Shown in pieces: positions 54,784 to 63,505 of a stretch of 64,000 nt of DNA. The stretch is from Phycisphaerales bacterium (GTDB lineage: Bacteria > Planctomycetota > Phycisphaerae > Phycisphaerales > UBA1924): positions 1-64,000 of the forward strand of contig JAHDXL010000011.1 of assembly GCA_023382935.1 (NCBI GenBank), in the 5' to 3' direction. Under the pieces are notes generated by a model. The model did not search any database, was not told the DNA's origin, and was given only the letters and a program-made list of their open reading frames with translations. Every line of letters starts with the position of its first letter. Within the stretch, counting starts at the first letter, position 1. A program made the translations under genes and the position numbers.

Positions 54784-56100
54784 TCAGGGAGTGTTGAGTT
54801 CTCGCAGCATGATGTGGCGCCAGCGGACCTGCAAGGGATCGGCCCGGTCGCCCACGCCGTGGACCTGCAGCCCGATGAAGCCGGAGGCGGCGTTGTCATC
54901 GATCAGGTCAGCGGCCGGGACGCCGTTGATCCAGGTGCGGATGTGATGGCCGTGCGCAACCACCCGCATGCGGTTCCACTGGCCGTTGCGGTAGGCGGTG
55001 CGGGCGGCGACGTTGTCGTCGAGGTTGTCGAGCCACCCGCGACCCTGTTCCTCATAGATGCCGCAGGTGTACGCGCGGTTGGAGGGGTCGATCTCGACCT
55101 GGTAGCCGTGGACGGCGCCGTCGCGGTAATCGGGCCTGGAGTGTGAGCGGATCTGCACGCCCGAGTTCAGGGCGTCGTCAATCTTGAACTCGAGATCGAG
55201 TTCAAAGTCGGCATACTCGCGCTCGGTGCACAGGAAGGTGTTGGGCTGGTTGGGACGGGTTTCGCCGACGATCGCGCCGTCTTCGACGCGGTAGTCGGCC
55301 CTGCCGCCGCGCTGCACCCAGCCATCGAGCGTCTGCCCGTTGAAGATGGGGCGGAAGAGCGGCGGCGTGTCCTTCGACAGAGCGTGGGCTTTTTCGACTA
55401 CCCAGATGTTGCGGAAGCGGATGGCGTCGCCATGGTCCTGGAGCATGATCGGCCCGGTGGCGGCCTCGGTGCTGGAAAGTCCGCCACCGGTGGGCCCTGG
55501 GATGGCGACGCGCTCGTGGATGACCACGCCGTTGAAGATGACGGTGGTCATCGCTTCGGCGGTCTTGTTTCCTCGGTGATCAAAGCGCGGCGGGGCGAAG
55601 TCGATGTCATAGGTCTGCCACTCGCCGGCCCGGCGCGCAGCGTTGACGAGCGGGGCTTGGATCCCGTAGATGCCGCCCGCCAAGTTGCTGGCCGGCGCCG
55701 CGTCGAACGCGTCGAGGATCTGAATCTCGTAGAGCCCCGCCAGATACACGCCGCTGTTGCCCCTGGCCTGACCGCTCACCTCCTCGGGCGAAGGCGGGAT
55801 GCAGAACTCGATGTGCAGGTGCATGGGGCCGAAAGCCTGTCGCGTCTGAATCGAGCCGGTGCCGGGCTTGATAACCATGTCGCGTTCATGGAGCGTCCAC
55901 GGCGCGGACTTGCCCTCGGCCGTCTGCCACGCGCCGAGGGACGAGCCGTCGAAGAGGACGATGGCTTCGGGCGGCGCCGCGGCGCGTGCCTTGGCCGCTT
56001 CGACACCGGGCGGAGACTGGTGCTCATGCACCGTCTGCTGGGCAAATGCGGGCGAAACGAGACACGCACACAGGGCGGCGATGCAGGCAATCTGCTTCAT
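54784..56100 (-). CDS. Exported tandem 3-keto-disaccharide hydrolase (DUF1080) protein
   Basis: 438 residues. Signal peptide (MKQIACIAALCACLVSPAFA) and two DUF1080 domains (concanavalin-like beta-jelly-roll): IVLFDGSSLGAWQTAEGKSA near residue 50 and PIFNGQTLDGWVQRGGRADY in the second half, the latter with GVQIRSHS and YQVEIDP. The family hydrolyses 3-keto-glycosides outside the cytoplasm. The ATG overlaps the CxxCH gene stop by four bases (ATGA), so the two are coupled: the neighbour would oxidise sugars, this one cleave the product. Confidence 0.88.
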   Translation of the reverse strand: MKQIACIAALCACLVSPAFAQQTVHEHQSPPGVEAAKARAAAPPEAIVLFDGSSLGAWQTAEGKSAPWTLHERDMVIKPGTGSIQTRQAFGPMHLHIEFCIPPSPEEVSGQARGNSGVYLAGLYEIQILDAFDAAPASNLAGGIYGIQAPLVNAARRAGEWQTYDIDFAPPRFDHRGNKTAEAMTTVIFNGVVIHERVAIPGPTGGGLSSTEAATGPIMLQDHGDAIRFRNIWVVEKAHALSKDTPPLFRPIFNGQTLDGWVQRGGRADYRVEDGAIVGETRPNQPNTFLCTEREYADFELDLEFKIDDALNSGVQIRSHSRPDYRDGAVHGYQVEIDPSNRAYTCGIYEEQGRGWLDNLDDNVAARTAYRNGQWNRMRVVAHGHHIRTWINGVPAADLIDDNAASGFIGLQVHGVGDRADPLQVRWRHIMLRELNTP

Positions 56101-58664
56101 GGCTGAACCTCGGGTGGAAGAGAATCGAGTTCGTCGGGCTTCCACGGGCGTGTGCGGCCGCGCGTCTCGGCGCGCACTCTTGCAACCAGTTCGGGCGACA
56201 CGGGATCGGCGCTGTTCCCGAAGTTGGCGCGGATGAACGACATGACCGCGGCAAACTCGCGATCGTCGGCCAGCGGCGCGGGCGGCATGGAGTCATTGTA
56301 AACAACGCCGTGGCGCTCGATGGGGCCCTCGAGCCCGTGGAGCAGGACGCGGGCCAGGTGCTCGGGCGGCCCCAGGACCCGGGGCGAGTCGGCCAGAGGA
56401 GGATACTGCGAGCCCATGCCCTCGCCGTTCGAGCCATGGCAGCCCTGGCAGTAGACGTAGACCTGCGCGCCGCGGGCCAGCAGGAGGCGCTGGCTGGAGG
56501 TGAGCGCGGCCTTCTCGGGCTCGGGGCGCCCGGGCCAGGCAAGATGGCGATCGCTGCGTGCGGCCTGCTCGGAAAGGTGCCCCAAACCGGCCAGCACCAG
56601 TTCGGTCCAGCCACGCGGCTCGCGTGAAAGCGTCAGCGTGCGCGGGCGCGCCTCGGCGAGTTTCTGGGCCGCCGCGACGCGCGCGAGAATCGCCTCGGCA
56701 CGGGCGTGTGAGGCTGACGCCAGGCGCACGAACAGGTCGAAGACGCTCACGGCGTTGCCTGATCGCAACGCCGTGTCGATCAGTTCGGCCATCATGGCCC
56801 GATCGGCCGCGTCGGCGGGCCACATCTCATCGACCAGCAGCATGGCGACGGCGCCGACTTCGTGCCCAGCCAGGCTGTTCACGATGGCCGACCGCATGTA
56901 CTCATCCCCCGCGTATCGGCGGGCCAGCGCGACCAGTGCCTCGCGCGAGGCCTCGGTCTGAAGGGCGCCCAGCGACAGCGCCGCCTGCACGCGCAGGAGT
57001 CGCTCGGGGCGCTGCGCTGCCAGCACGAGGGCATCGAGCACCTCGAACGGGTCCATCGCCTCGGCGACCTGGCAGGCGTGGGCGACGACGCGCGGATCGG
57101 CGTCGCCCAGCGCCAGCAGGACTTCGCGCAGCGTGATCCGCCCGATGCCCTCGAGGGTGCGCATCGCGTGCATCCGGGCCAGCGGATGGTCACCGTGCGC
57201 GAGCATGTCACGCAGGGCATCGGCGGCATCGGTCGCCCTTCGCTCGACCAGCAGACGCTGGGCGGTCAATCGCTGCTGCTGGTTGTCGCTGGCAAGCAGC
57301 GCGACCAATTCGGCGTTGCTCGCCTGGCTCAGGCGGCGAACCTGCATCGCCGGCGTGCCGGCCGGCGCGATACGGTAGATCCGCCCCAGCCCCAGCGGCT
57401 TTTCCAGGTCGCGGGCGCGGATCTCCCCGGCCAGGTACTCGGTCAGATAAGTCCGGTGCTGGATGATGCCGCGGTACATGTCGCAGATAAACAGCGAGCC
57501 GTCCGGAGCGATCTGCGCGTCGGTCGGGCGGAAGCGTTCGTCGGTCGAGGTCAGGAACTCGTCGTCGCTATACGCATTCACCCAGAACGGCAGCCCGTTC
57601 TGCTCGCGCGGCACGATGCGCTTGATGATGTTGGCTGCGGGCTCGCAGAGGAATACGTTGCCGGAAAACGCGGGCCCGAACAGGTCGGCGTGGTACATCG
57701 CCGGCCCGCAGGCCGAGGTCAGCGTCGCCAGCCGCTTGTCGGACAGCAATTGCTCGGGGCGATAGCCACGGTTGACTCCGGTGTTGGGGCGGGCGGAAAA
57801 CACCGTCACATCGCGCCCGACGCGGGTGTAGATGCCGCGCAGCCCGCCCTGCGGGTCGTTGCGGGCGCGGTAGTGCTTGGGCACGTAGTCCATGTAGAGC
57901 GAGTCGGAGTTGGGCGTGTAGTAGGCGCGCCCCTGGTCGTCGAAGGTCATCCCCCACTGCCCGACGCGCGGCACGGGTCGCGTCACGGCCTTTTGCCCGT
58001 CGAACCTGATGTCGATTTCAAACTGCGAGAGGTGAATCCAGTTGTCCAGACCCCACCGCAGCGCGTTGCCCGCGTGCTCGGGGTTCTCGTGCCCGTCGAA
58101 ACCGGTGAGGAGGACTTTCCTCTCGTCAGCGCGGCCGTCGCCATTCGTGTCGCGGCAGAACAGCAGATTGGGCGGCTCGATGACCAACGCCCCTCCGAAG
58201 CACGGCAGGACCGCGCGCGGCAGCACCAGCCCGTCGAGGAAAACCCTGCTCTTGTCGGCCCGCCCGTCCCCGTCCGTGTCTTCGAGCACGACCACCCGGC
58301 TGGCCGGCGCCAGTTCGCCGTCGCCCTCGATGTTGGGCATGTAACTCTGCATCTCGACGACCCACAGGCGCCCGTCCTCGTCGAAGGCCATCGCCACCGG
58401 GTCCTCGATCATCGGCTCGCAGGCGAAGAGCGAGACTTCAAAGCCCGGCGCCAGGTCAAAGCCGGCCAGGGCCTGCGCCGGAGTCTGCACCGGGCTGCGG
58501 TCCCACTCCCCCGGCAGCGCGGCGCGGTCGACGCGGCCCGGGTCGCCCGGACCGGGCGCACTGCGCGCGCCGATGACGGCGACGAGAACCAGCGCGGCGA
58601 CCGCCCCGACCGATCTGGCAACGGACGAAGTTCGAATCACCACCCTGCGTGCCGTGTGCCCCAC
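56097..58664 (-). CDS. PVC-type heme-binding CxxCH dehydrogenase
   Basis: 855 residues: leader helix (SVGAVAALVLVAVIGARS), a beta-propeller membrane-bound dehydrogenase domain (FEVSLFACEPMIEDPVAMAF, RLWVVEMQSYMP, GNVFLCEPAANIIKRIV, DGSLFICDMYRGIIQHRTYL), HEAT-like helical repeats in the middle, and a C-terminal cytochrome c domain with C739-x-x-C742-H743 in VYCQGCHGSNGEG and a distal Met in NDSMPPAP. Periplasmic electron-transferring sugar or alcohol dehydrogenase; substrate unknown. GTG start with GGAGG about 6 bases upstream. Confidence 0.9.
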   Translation of the reverse strand: MGHTARRVVIRTSSVARSVGAVAALVLVAVIGARSAPGPGDPGRVDRAALPGEWDRSPVQTPAQALAGFDLAPGFEVSLFACEPMIEDPVAMAFDEDGRLWVVEMQSYMPNIEGDGELAPASRVVVLEDTDGDGRADKSRVFLDGLVLPRAVLPCFGGALVIEPPNLLFCRDTNGDGRADERKVLLTGFDGHENPEHAGNALRWGLDNWIHLSQFEIDIRFDGQKAVTRPVPRVGQWGMTFDDQGRAYYTPNSDSLYMDYVPKHYRARNDPQGGLRGIYTRVGRDVTVFSARPNTGVNRGYRPEQLLSDKRLATLTSACGPAMYHADLFGPAFSGNVFLCEPAANIIKRIVPREQNGLPFWVNAYSDDEFLTSTDERFRPTDAQIAPDGSLFICDMYRGIIQHRTYLTEYLAGEIRARDLEKPLGLGRIYRIAPAGTPAMQVRRLSQASNAELVALLASDNQQQRLTAQRLLVERRATDAADALRDMLAHGDHPLARMHAMRTLEGIGRITLREVLLALGDADPRVVAHACQVAEAMDPFEVLDALVLAAQRPERLLRVQAALSLGALQTEASREALVALARRYAGDEYMRSAIVNSLAGHEVGAVAMLLVDEMWPADAADRAMMAELIDTALRSGNAVSVFDLFVRLASASHARAEAILARVAAAQKLAEARPRTLTLSREPRGWTELVLAGLGHLSEQAARSDRHLAWPGRPEPEKAALTSSQRLLLARGAQVYVYCQGCHGSNGEGMGSQYPPLADSPRVLGPPEHLARVLLHGLEGPIERHGVVYNDSMPPAPLADDREFAAVMSFIRANFGNSADPVSPELVARVRAETRGRTRPWKPDELDSLPPEVQP

Positions 58665-58776
58665 CAGGCCCCTCCCGCGTGCTGATGCGGAAAGATAGCA
58701 GGCCGGGTCACTGCTGCCTCACGGCCGGAATCCCGGCGATGGATCATCCTCAGGTCGACGCCGCCTGAAAACGGGG

Positions 58777-58804
58777 TTGACACTCGCAGCACCATCGCCA
58801 CAAT
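58777..58804 (+). promoter_or_regulatory. Sigma-70-type promoter
   Basis: Perfect -35 TTGACA, 16-base spacer, -10 CACAAT (four of six). The predicted start near 58811 leaves a leader of about 30 bases to the amine-oxidase-like gene. Confidence 0.55.
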
Positions 58805-58841
58805 GGGCCTCTTGTCCAAGGTCCGGATTCGTGAGGTGATC

Positions 58842-60557
58842 ATGCATTCAAGACGCCAGGCGCTCAAGGCCGGACTGGGGCTCTTTGCGTACGCAGCCGC
58901 CGATTCCGCGCTGACCCGCACGATCGCGCGGGCTTCTCCTCCGATGTCGCGCCTGTCGGGGATTCCTGACAAGTCGAGCCGACCGCTGGCCGCTCGGCAA
59001 CCGGACCCGAATCCCCGCATCATCGACGGGCTGCGCTTCAAGAACTGGTTTGAGGGCGACGACTTCAACGATGGTCTGAACATCCCCTTTCACAGCGCCG
59101 AGAACAACTTTCCCGGCGGCGTGCCGCCCGAGCCCGACGAGTTCGTGCCGGTCGCCATTGTGGGCGGCGGGATTTCCGGCCTGGCCAGCGCCCATCTGCT
59201 GCGACGCTACAACCCCGTCGTCTTTGAACTGCATTCCATCTTCGGGGGCAACGCGCAGGGCGGCGTCATCAACGGCGCCGAATACCCGCTCGGCAGCGCG
59301 TACGTCATCACCCCCGACCCCGGCAGCGCGCTTGACCACTTCTATCGCGAACTCGGACTGCACCATGTGGTGCGCCCTGACATCGCGGCCGCTCCCGTGG
59401 AGATGGACGGCCTCATCCTCGACGACGTGTGGTCGGGCATGGGCGTGCCGCCCGAGGATGTGCCCGCGTTCGAGGCCTACCGCCAACTGGTTCTGCGCAT
59501 GGCCGACAACTACCCCGACGTGCCGTTCCCCGAGGCCTGGATGCGCGACCTGGACCGGCTCAGCCTGCGGCAGCACATCGAGCAGGAGGTCGCGCTGCCG
59601 ATTCCCGCCCCGCTGGCCGCCGCGGTGCAGGCCTATTGCTACTCCTCCTTCGGAGCCGGCTGGGAAGAAATCTCGGCGCTGCTGGGGTGGAACTTCCTGG
59701 CGGCCGAGGAGTTCGGGCGCTGGGTCTTTCCCGGCGGCAATGCGTGGATGGCCGATGCGCTGTGGCAGCGCATCTCCCGGCTCGATTCGACCGACCCCGG
59801 ACATGCGCCGCACCTGCGGGCCGCTTGGCGCGTCGTCGACGTGCGCGTCCTGCCCGACCGCACCGTGCAGGTCACCTGGCGCACGCCGGAAGGGCGCTTC
59901 GGCTCCATGATCGCCCAGCGCGTGGTGATGGCCTGTCCCAAGCATGTCTGCCGCCACGTCATCCACGACCTCGAACGGATCGACGCGACCCGGTACAACG
60001 CCATGAACCTGCATCGCCGCGCCTATGTGGTGGCCAACGTCTTTCTCGACCGCCCGGTCCCGCGCGACTTCTATGACATCTTCCTTCTCGGCCACCCCCA
60101 GTCATTCCCGATGGACTCCGGGCAGGCGACCAACTTCTGGCGCTACACCGACGTGCTCAACGGAAGTTATGCCAGCCGTCGCAACGGCCTGCCCGCGCCG
60201 CCGCACGTCCTGACGCTCTACTGGCCGCTCGCCTACGACAGTGCCCGCTTCGATCTGGTGATGGGAGATCCCATCCTTGCCTTCGGGCAGGCGCTGGCGG
60301 CCCAACTCAACGAAACGCTGGCCCTGCTGGACCTGCCGCGCTCGGCCGTTCAGGAGGTTCGCTTCACGCGCTTCGGGCATGCGCTGCCGGTGGCGCAGGT
60401 GGGCTTCGTGGCCAACGGCATCGCCCACGCGATCCGGCGTCCGTTCCAGGATCGCGTGTACTTCGTCAACCAGGACAACTGGGCCCTGCCCGCGGTGGAG
60501 AACAGTTTGTACGACGCCTTCGAGGCCGCCGACGCCATCGCCGCCGCGCTGGGCTGA
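58842..60557 (+). CDS. Tat-exported FAD-dependent amine-oxidase-like protein
   Basis: 571 residues. A twin-arginine signal (SRRQALKAGLGLFAYAAADS) sends it folded across the membrane. An FAD-binding Rossmann fold starts at VAIVGGGISGLASAHLLRRY, about residue 105; FVNQDNWALPAVENSLYDAF near the end is the usual FAD-contact region of flavin amine oxidases and protoporphyrinogen-oxidase relatives. Substrate unknown. GAGGTGATC precedes the ATG, a good ribosome-binding site; the longer in-frame start would break the Tat signal. Confidence 0.8.
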   Translation: MHSRRQALKAGLGLFAYAAADSALTRTIARASPPMSRLSGIPDKSSRPLAARQPDPNPRIIDGLRFKNWFEGDDFNDGLNIPFHSAENNFPGGVPPEPDEFVPVAIVGGGISGLASAHLLRRYNPVVFELHSIFGGNAQGGVINGAEYPLGSAYVITPDPGSALDHFYRELGLHHVVRPDIAAAPVEMDGLILDDVWSGMGVPPEDVPAFEAYRQLVLRMADNYPDVPFPEAWMRDLDRLSLRQHIEQEVALPIPAPLAAAVQAYCYSSFGAGWEEISALLGWNFLAAEEFGRWVFPGGNAWMADALWQRISRLDSTDPGHAPHLRAAWRVVDVRVLPDRTVQVTWRTPEGRFGSMIAQRVVMACPKHVCRHVIHDLERIDATRYNAMNLHRRAYVVANVFLDRPVPRDFYDIFLLGHPQSFPMDSGQATNFWRYTDVLNGSYASRRNGLPAPPHVLTLYWPLAYDSARFDLVMGDPILAFGQALAAQLNETLALLDLPRSAVQEVRFTRFGHALPVAQVGFVANGIAHAIRRPFQDRVYFVNQDNWALPAVENSLYDAFEAADAIAAALG

Positions 60558-60632
60558 AACGGCACGCGCCGGCGGGCCTGCAGGAAACGCCGCGACCGAG
60601 CCTGCCGCGGGCGCCGCCACCTCGTCCGGGCC

Positions 60633-61292
60633 TCAGGCGGCGCGTCGCGCGGCGGCGGTGGTTCCACCGCGGCCGAACGTGACGATCATGGGCGGCGTGC
60701 CGACGGAGTGCTGGTCGCGTCGAGCCTGGATGGAATACGTCAGTTCGGTCGTTCCGGGCGGAATGGTCGTGTCGACGTAGTTCTTGCTGGTGATGGAGTC
60801 CAGCAGCGTGAAGTCTCTCTGGCCGGGGATCCGGCGATAGATGCAAAAGTACGCGCGGCGGGCCACGCTGCCCTTCCATCGCAGGCGCAGGCCGCCGCTG
60901 GGCAGCAGTTCGAAGCGCACATCGGTCGGCTGCGGCGGCGGGCCGGACGGACTGGGATCCTTGGGTGGCGGGATCAGTGCGGCGGCGTACACGCCCATGT
61001 TGTCGCTGCGGTCGGCGAAGGCGCGGATGGTCTGGACCAGGTCGCTGCCGAACTCGTACATCGCGTCGTTGGCCAGTTTGTGCGCCAGCGTGGCCGCCTC
61101 GGCGGCGCTGCGAATGGCTTCCAGTTCGACATACCGCTGTCTGGCCGTGCTGACGCGCGCCGCCAGTTGCGCCACTTCGCCCGCGGTCAGGCCGATGGCG
61201 GCCGGATCGGCGCTCCACGCGGGCAGACGGCGCTCGAAGAACTCGAGCCGGCCCAGGAATGTCTTGGGCACCGTGGTCACGTCCGCCAGCAT
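60633..61292 (-). CDS. Uncharacterised 219-residue protein with FnIII-like end (paralogue B)
   Basis: Same length and layout as the protein at 42915-43574: helical half (LEFFERRLPAWSADPAAIGL, then DLVQTIRAFADRS), Pro-rich linker (LIPPPKDPSPSGPPPQPTD), and FnIII-like half (LRWKGSVARRAYFCIYRRI). Shared blocks include AAIGLTA, TIRAFA and W-K-G-S-V. No signal peptide. An in-frame TGA lies 11 codons before the ATG, so the start is near-certain within that range. A degenerate 21-bp array lies 68 bases upstream. Function unknown. Confidence 0.7.
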   Translation of the reverse strand: MLADVTTVPKTFLGRLEFFERRLPAWSADPAAIGLTAGEVAQLAARVSTARQRYVELEAIRSAAEAATLAHKLANDAMYEFGSDLVQTIRAFADRSDNMGVYAAALIPPPKDPSPSGPPPQPTDVRFELLPSGGLRLRWKGSVARRAYFCIYRRIPGQRDFTLLDSITSKNYVDTTIPPGTTELTYSIQARRDQHSVGTPPMIVTFGRGGTTAAARRAA

Positions 61293-61359
61293 CGTCCGGC
61301 CGCGCGGGGAACTTGAGTTTCACAGCGGCGGGACGGGGATTGGACGCCCTGAGCCGCGC

Positions 61360-61590
61360 CAGGGGCGCCGGCCAGGGGTCCGGTCACCTGCGGGCGTGCC
61401 TCCGCCCCCCGCAAGCGGCCTCCGGGACTCTCAAGGGCGCCTCCCGCGCCGCGAACGCCGCCTGCCGCGCCCGAGCGGGGCGCTGCGGGGGCCTGGCGGC
61501 TCGCTCCGGCAGCAGGACGGCACGCCCCGGTGCCAAGAGGGCGCACTGCCGCGCCTGGCCGGCGCGCTCCGGCGCGGCGCCGCAGCGCGA
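61360..61590. repeat. Degenerate 21-bp tandem repeat array (array 3)
   Basis: Eleven 21-base units in exact phase (61360, 61381, 61402 and so on to 61570). Rough consensus: C-C/G-G, variable core, then GGCGCnCTC or GGCGCACTG. The units at 61444-61569 are the clearest; copies differ strongly. No stop-free frame continues into paralogue B. One unit matches array 1 on the opposite strand at 15 of 21 positions. Confidence 0.65.
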
Positions 61591-62181
61591 CGGCGCCGCC
61601 GCGGCGTCGGCCATCGCCGCCGCAAAGCCATGCCCGACCCTGGGGAGGCACGGTTCCACCGCCTCGGGCCCGACGCGCCGAACATCCTGTCAGGCCTGGG
61701 TTTCCGACGCCGGCGGCGAACCCGTCCCGCTCTCTCGGCCGCCACCACCACCTCGACCGGCCGCCAGATTCCCCCGCGTCACCTGCACCTGGCCCCATCG
61801 GCCGGACCTGACCGGGCGTGGTTCTTCGGCCCCAGTCCGGACGCCTCCGGGCGAGCGGGGCTTCTCTGGCCGAGTCGGGGAGAGCGGACACCTTTCGACC
61901 GCTCGCCCACACCCCCCGCGCCGATGGCCCTGCCCACGCCGCCAGACCCACCGGCCGCGCTCTCGGTCTTGAAGCCGAATTTGGGGGTCCGAGGGCAACG
62001 CCGACGGTTGCTCTGGCCCCGCGACCGGGGGCGGCGGCGACCCTCTCGGACTCTGGCGCTCTCTGGTTGACGCCCCCCGCCAGGGAAACAGCAGGGTTGC
62101 TCTCGGGGGCCTTTGGCCGGGTTCCGAATCCGTCGCCGGTGTCATGCACCGAGCGTCACCTGCGACCGAAGCCAGATCCGC
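61591..62181. other. GC-rich gap without a recognised gene
   Basis: About 590 bases of high-GC sequence with many overlapping open frames, none with a plausible protein composition or start signal. Possible further decayed repeats; nothing can be named. Confidence 0.4.
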
Positions 62182-63110
62182 ATGAACAGACCCCAGTTCG
62201 CCGAGAGACAGTACGAAGCCGCAGTTCACATCGAGCCGCTCAGGGTGGGGCCAGTCCGTTCGTACCGACGCGGCGGATCGAGGCCTCCCTGGGGATCGAC
62301 GCGGCCGCCGATCCGGACACGTTCCACGCGATCTGGCGCATCTTGAGCATCCGCATTCCCCGACGCACCGCGCTCTCGCCAGCACGGTGGCCGGCGCTTC
62401 CGCATCGGTTCCATGACCAAGTGCCGCGGCGCTTCTGCAGCCTGTTCCTGCAGTTCAAGACGCCCGTGTTTCAAGACAGCCCGCGGTCCAAGTACCACGG
62501 GCGACTCGGCGGTCCCTTGTTCCAAGTCGGGATCACGTCGCATCAGCAGCGGGCCCTGCTCCAACTCCAGACGAAGGTCCGCAATCGGGCTGCGGCGCGA
62601 TACGCCTCACCGGCGTTCTGGTCGCGCGCCGACTTGGACCTCCACGATGAGAAGCGACAGGTTCTTGTGAACAGTGCCTTCGCCGCTCCGTCGCGCGTGA
62701 AGAAGCACAGGAAGTGGATGTACACAGGGGCTACGGGAAAGGCGCTCTTCAACCCGGAGCCCGAGGATGCAGACGGTGAGGGATGGAGCGGTCTCATTGG
62801 CGAATTAGCCGAACTCGCAGAGGAGGAAGTATCGCTGCGAGCGCACGTGTTGGCCTTGGCCGCCGCGATCCAAGAGCGCGAGGAGTGGCAGGCTGAGTCG
62901 GCAAGCGTGTCGTGGATCGAAAGACTCTCGCCGTACGGCCGGTTCTCGTCTGAGGACAGACACCTCCGTCTGGCTCTCAGCGTCGTCGCGGAGGCCGCTG
63001 AAGCGGCAGACTCGACATGGCTGGTGTTGCTGCTTCCGAACGAGGAACATCGAGTTTGGTTCGATGAGCGACAGAGGCATTGGCGCTGGGGGCCGCCTTG
63101 GTGGTTCTAA
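62182..63110 (+). pseudogene. Frameshifted hypothetical gene
   Basis: Reading from ATG gives MNRPQFAERQYEAAVHIEPL, then the frame loses sense; one base back it continues as ASPFVPTRRIEASLGIDAAA then DPDTFHAIWRIL to a stop after RHWRWGPPWWF. The switch lies between about 62230 and 62250, in a G-rich stretch (CAGGGTGGGGCC). The joined product would be about 309 residues with FLQFKTPVFQ, SHQQRALLQLQ and YASPAFW segments and a C-terminal helical part. The family is not recognised. A sequencing error or a programmed -1 shift would also explain it. Confidence 0.55.
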
Positions 63111-63158
63111 TCCGCCCGTCGTTCACGCAACTCGGCCCCTCCATCGCGTAGGTATCCA

Positions 63159-63187
63159 GTTGCCAGCGGCGGCGTGCCGCTGGCGAC
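63159..63187. other. Strong hairpin after the frameshifted gene
   Basis: GTTGCCAGCGGC and GCCGCTGGCGAC pair over 12 bases with one wobble around loop GGCGT. There is no T run on either strand; possible transcription pause or processing site. Confidence 0.45.
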
Positions 63188-63246
63188 CGATCCCTCCTCA
63201 CCACGACCGACCACGGACGGGTGAGCATCTCCGGAAGGAGTACCCG

Positions 63247-63423
63247 ATGTCGCTGCGCCCATGCCCCGGAGCAGATCCCGCCGACCCGGCGGACATGTCG
63301 CCCGACGAGCGGCTGGACGAGATCGCGAGCATCTTGGCCCGCGGGGTTCTGCGGCCGCATGGGCGAGCCGGGCGGATATCCCACCGCCGCAGAGTCTGGA
63401 GAATCCTGGCCGACATGCCTTGA
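63247..63423 (+). CDS. Small 58-residue protein
   Basis: MSLRPCPGADPADPADMSPD then ERLDEIASILARGVLRPHGR, ending HRRRVWRILADMP. AAGGAG lies 6 bases before the ATG, a strong ribosome-binding site. The D-E-R-L-x-E-I-A-x-I-L-A-x-G-V-L-R pattern resembles tiny proteins found next to recombinases and transposases in many genomes, but no such gene is adjacent. Function unknown. Confidence 0.55.
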   Translation: MSLRPCPGADPADPADMSPDERLDEIASILARGVLRPHGRAGRISHRRRVWRILADMP

Positions 63424-63505
63424 ACGGTCCGCACCTTCCAGCCCTGATGGCGTCGCTGGTTCGCGGCCAGAGAATGGCGGCCAACGCGATGGTGGAGGCG
63501 GCTGG

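Noticed and set aside
61818-62181. Long N-terminal extension of the frameshifted gene
   Set aside because: This stretch is Ala/Pro/Arg/Gly-rich without motifs; the MNRPQFAERQ start in the neighbouring frame looks like the true N terminus.
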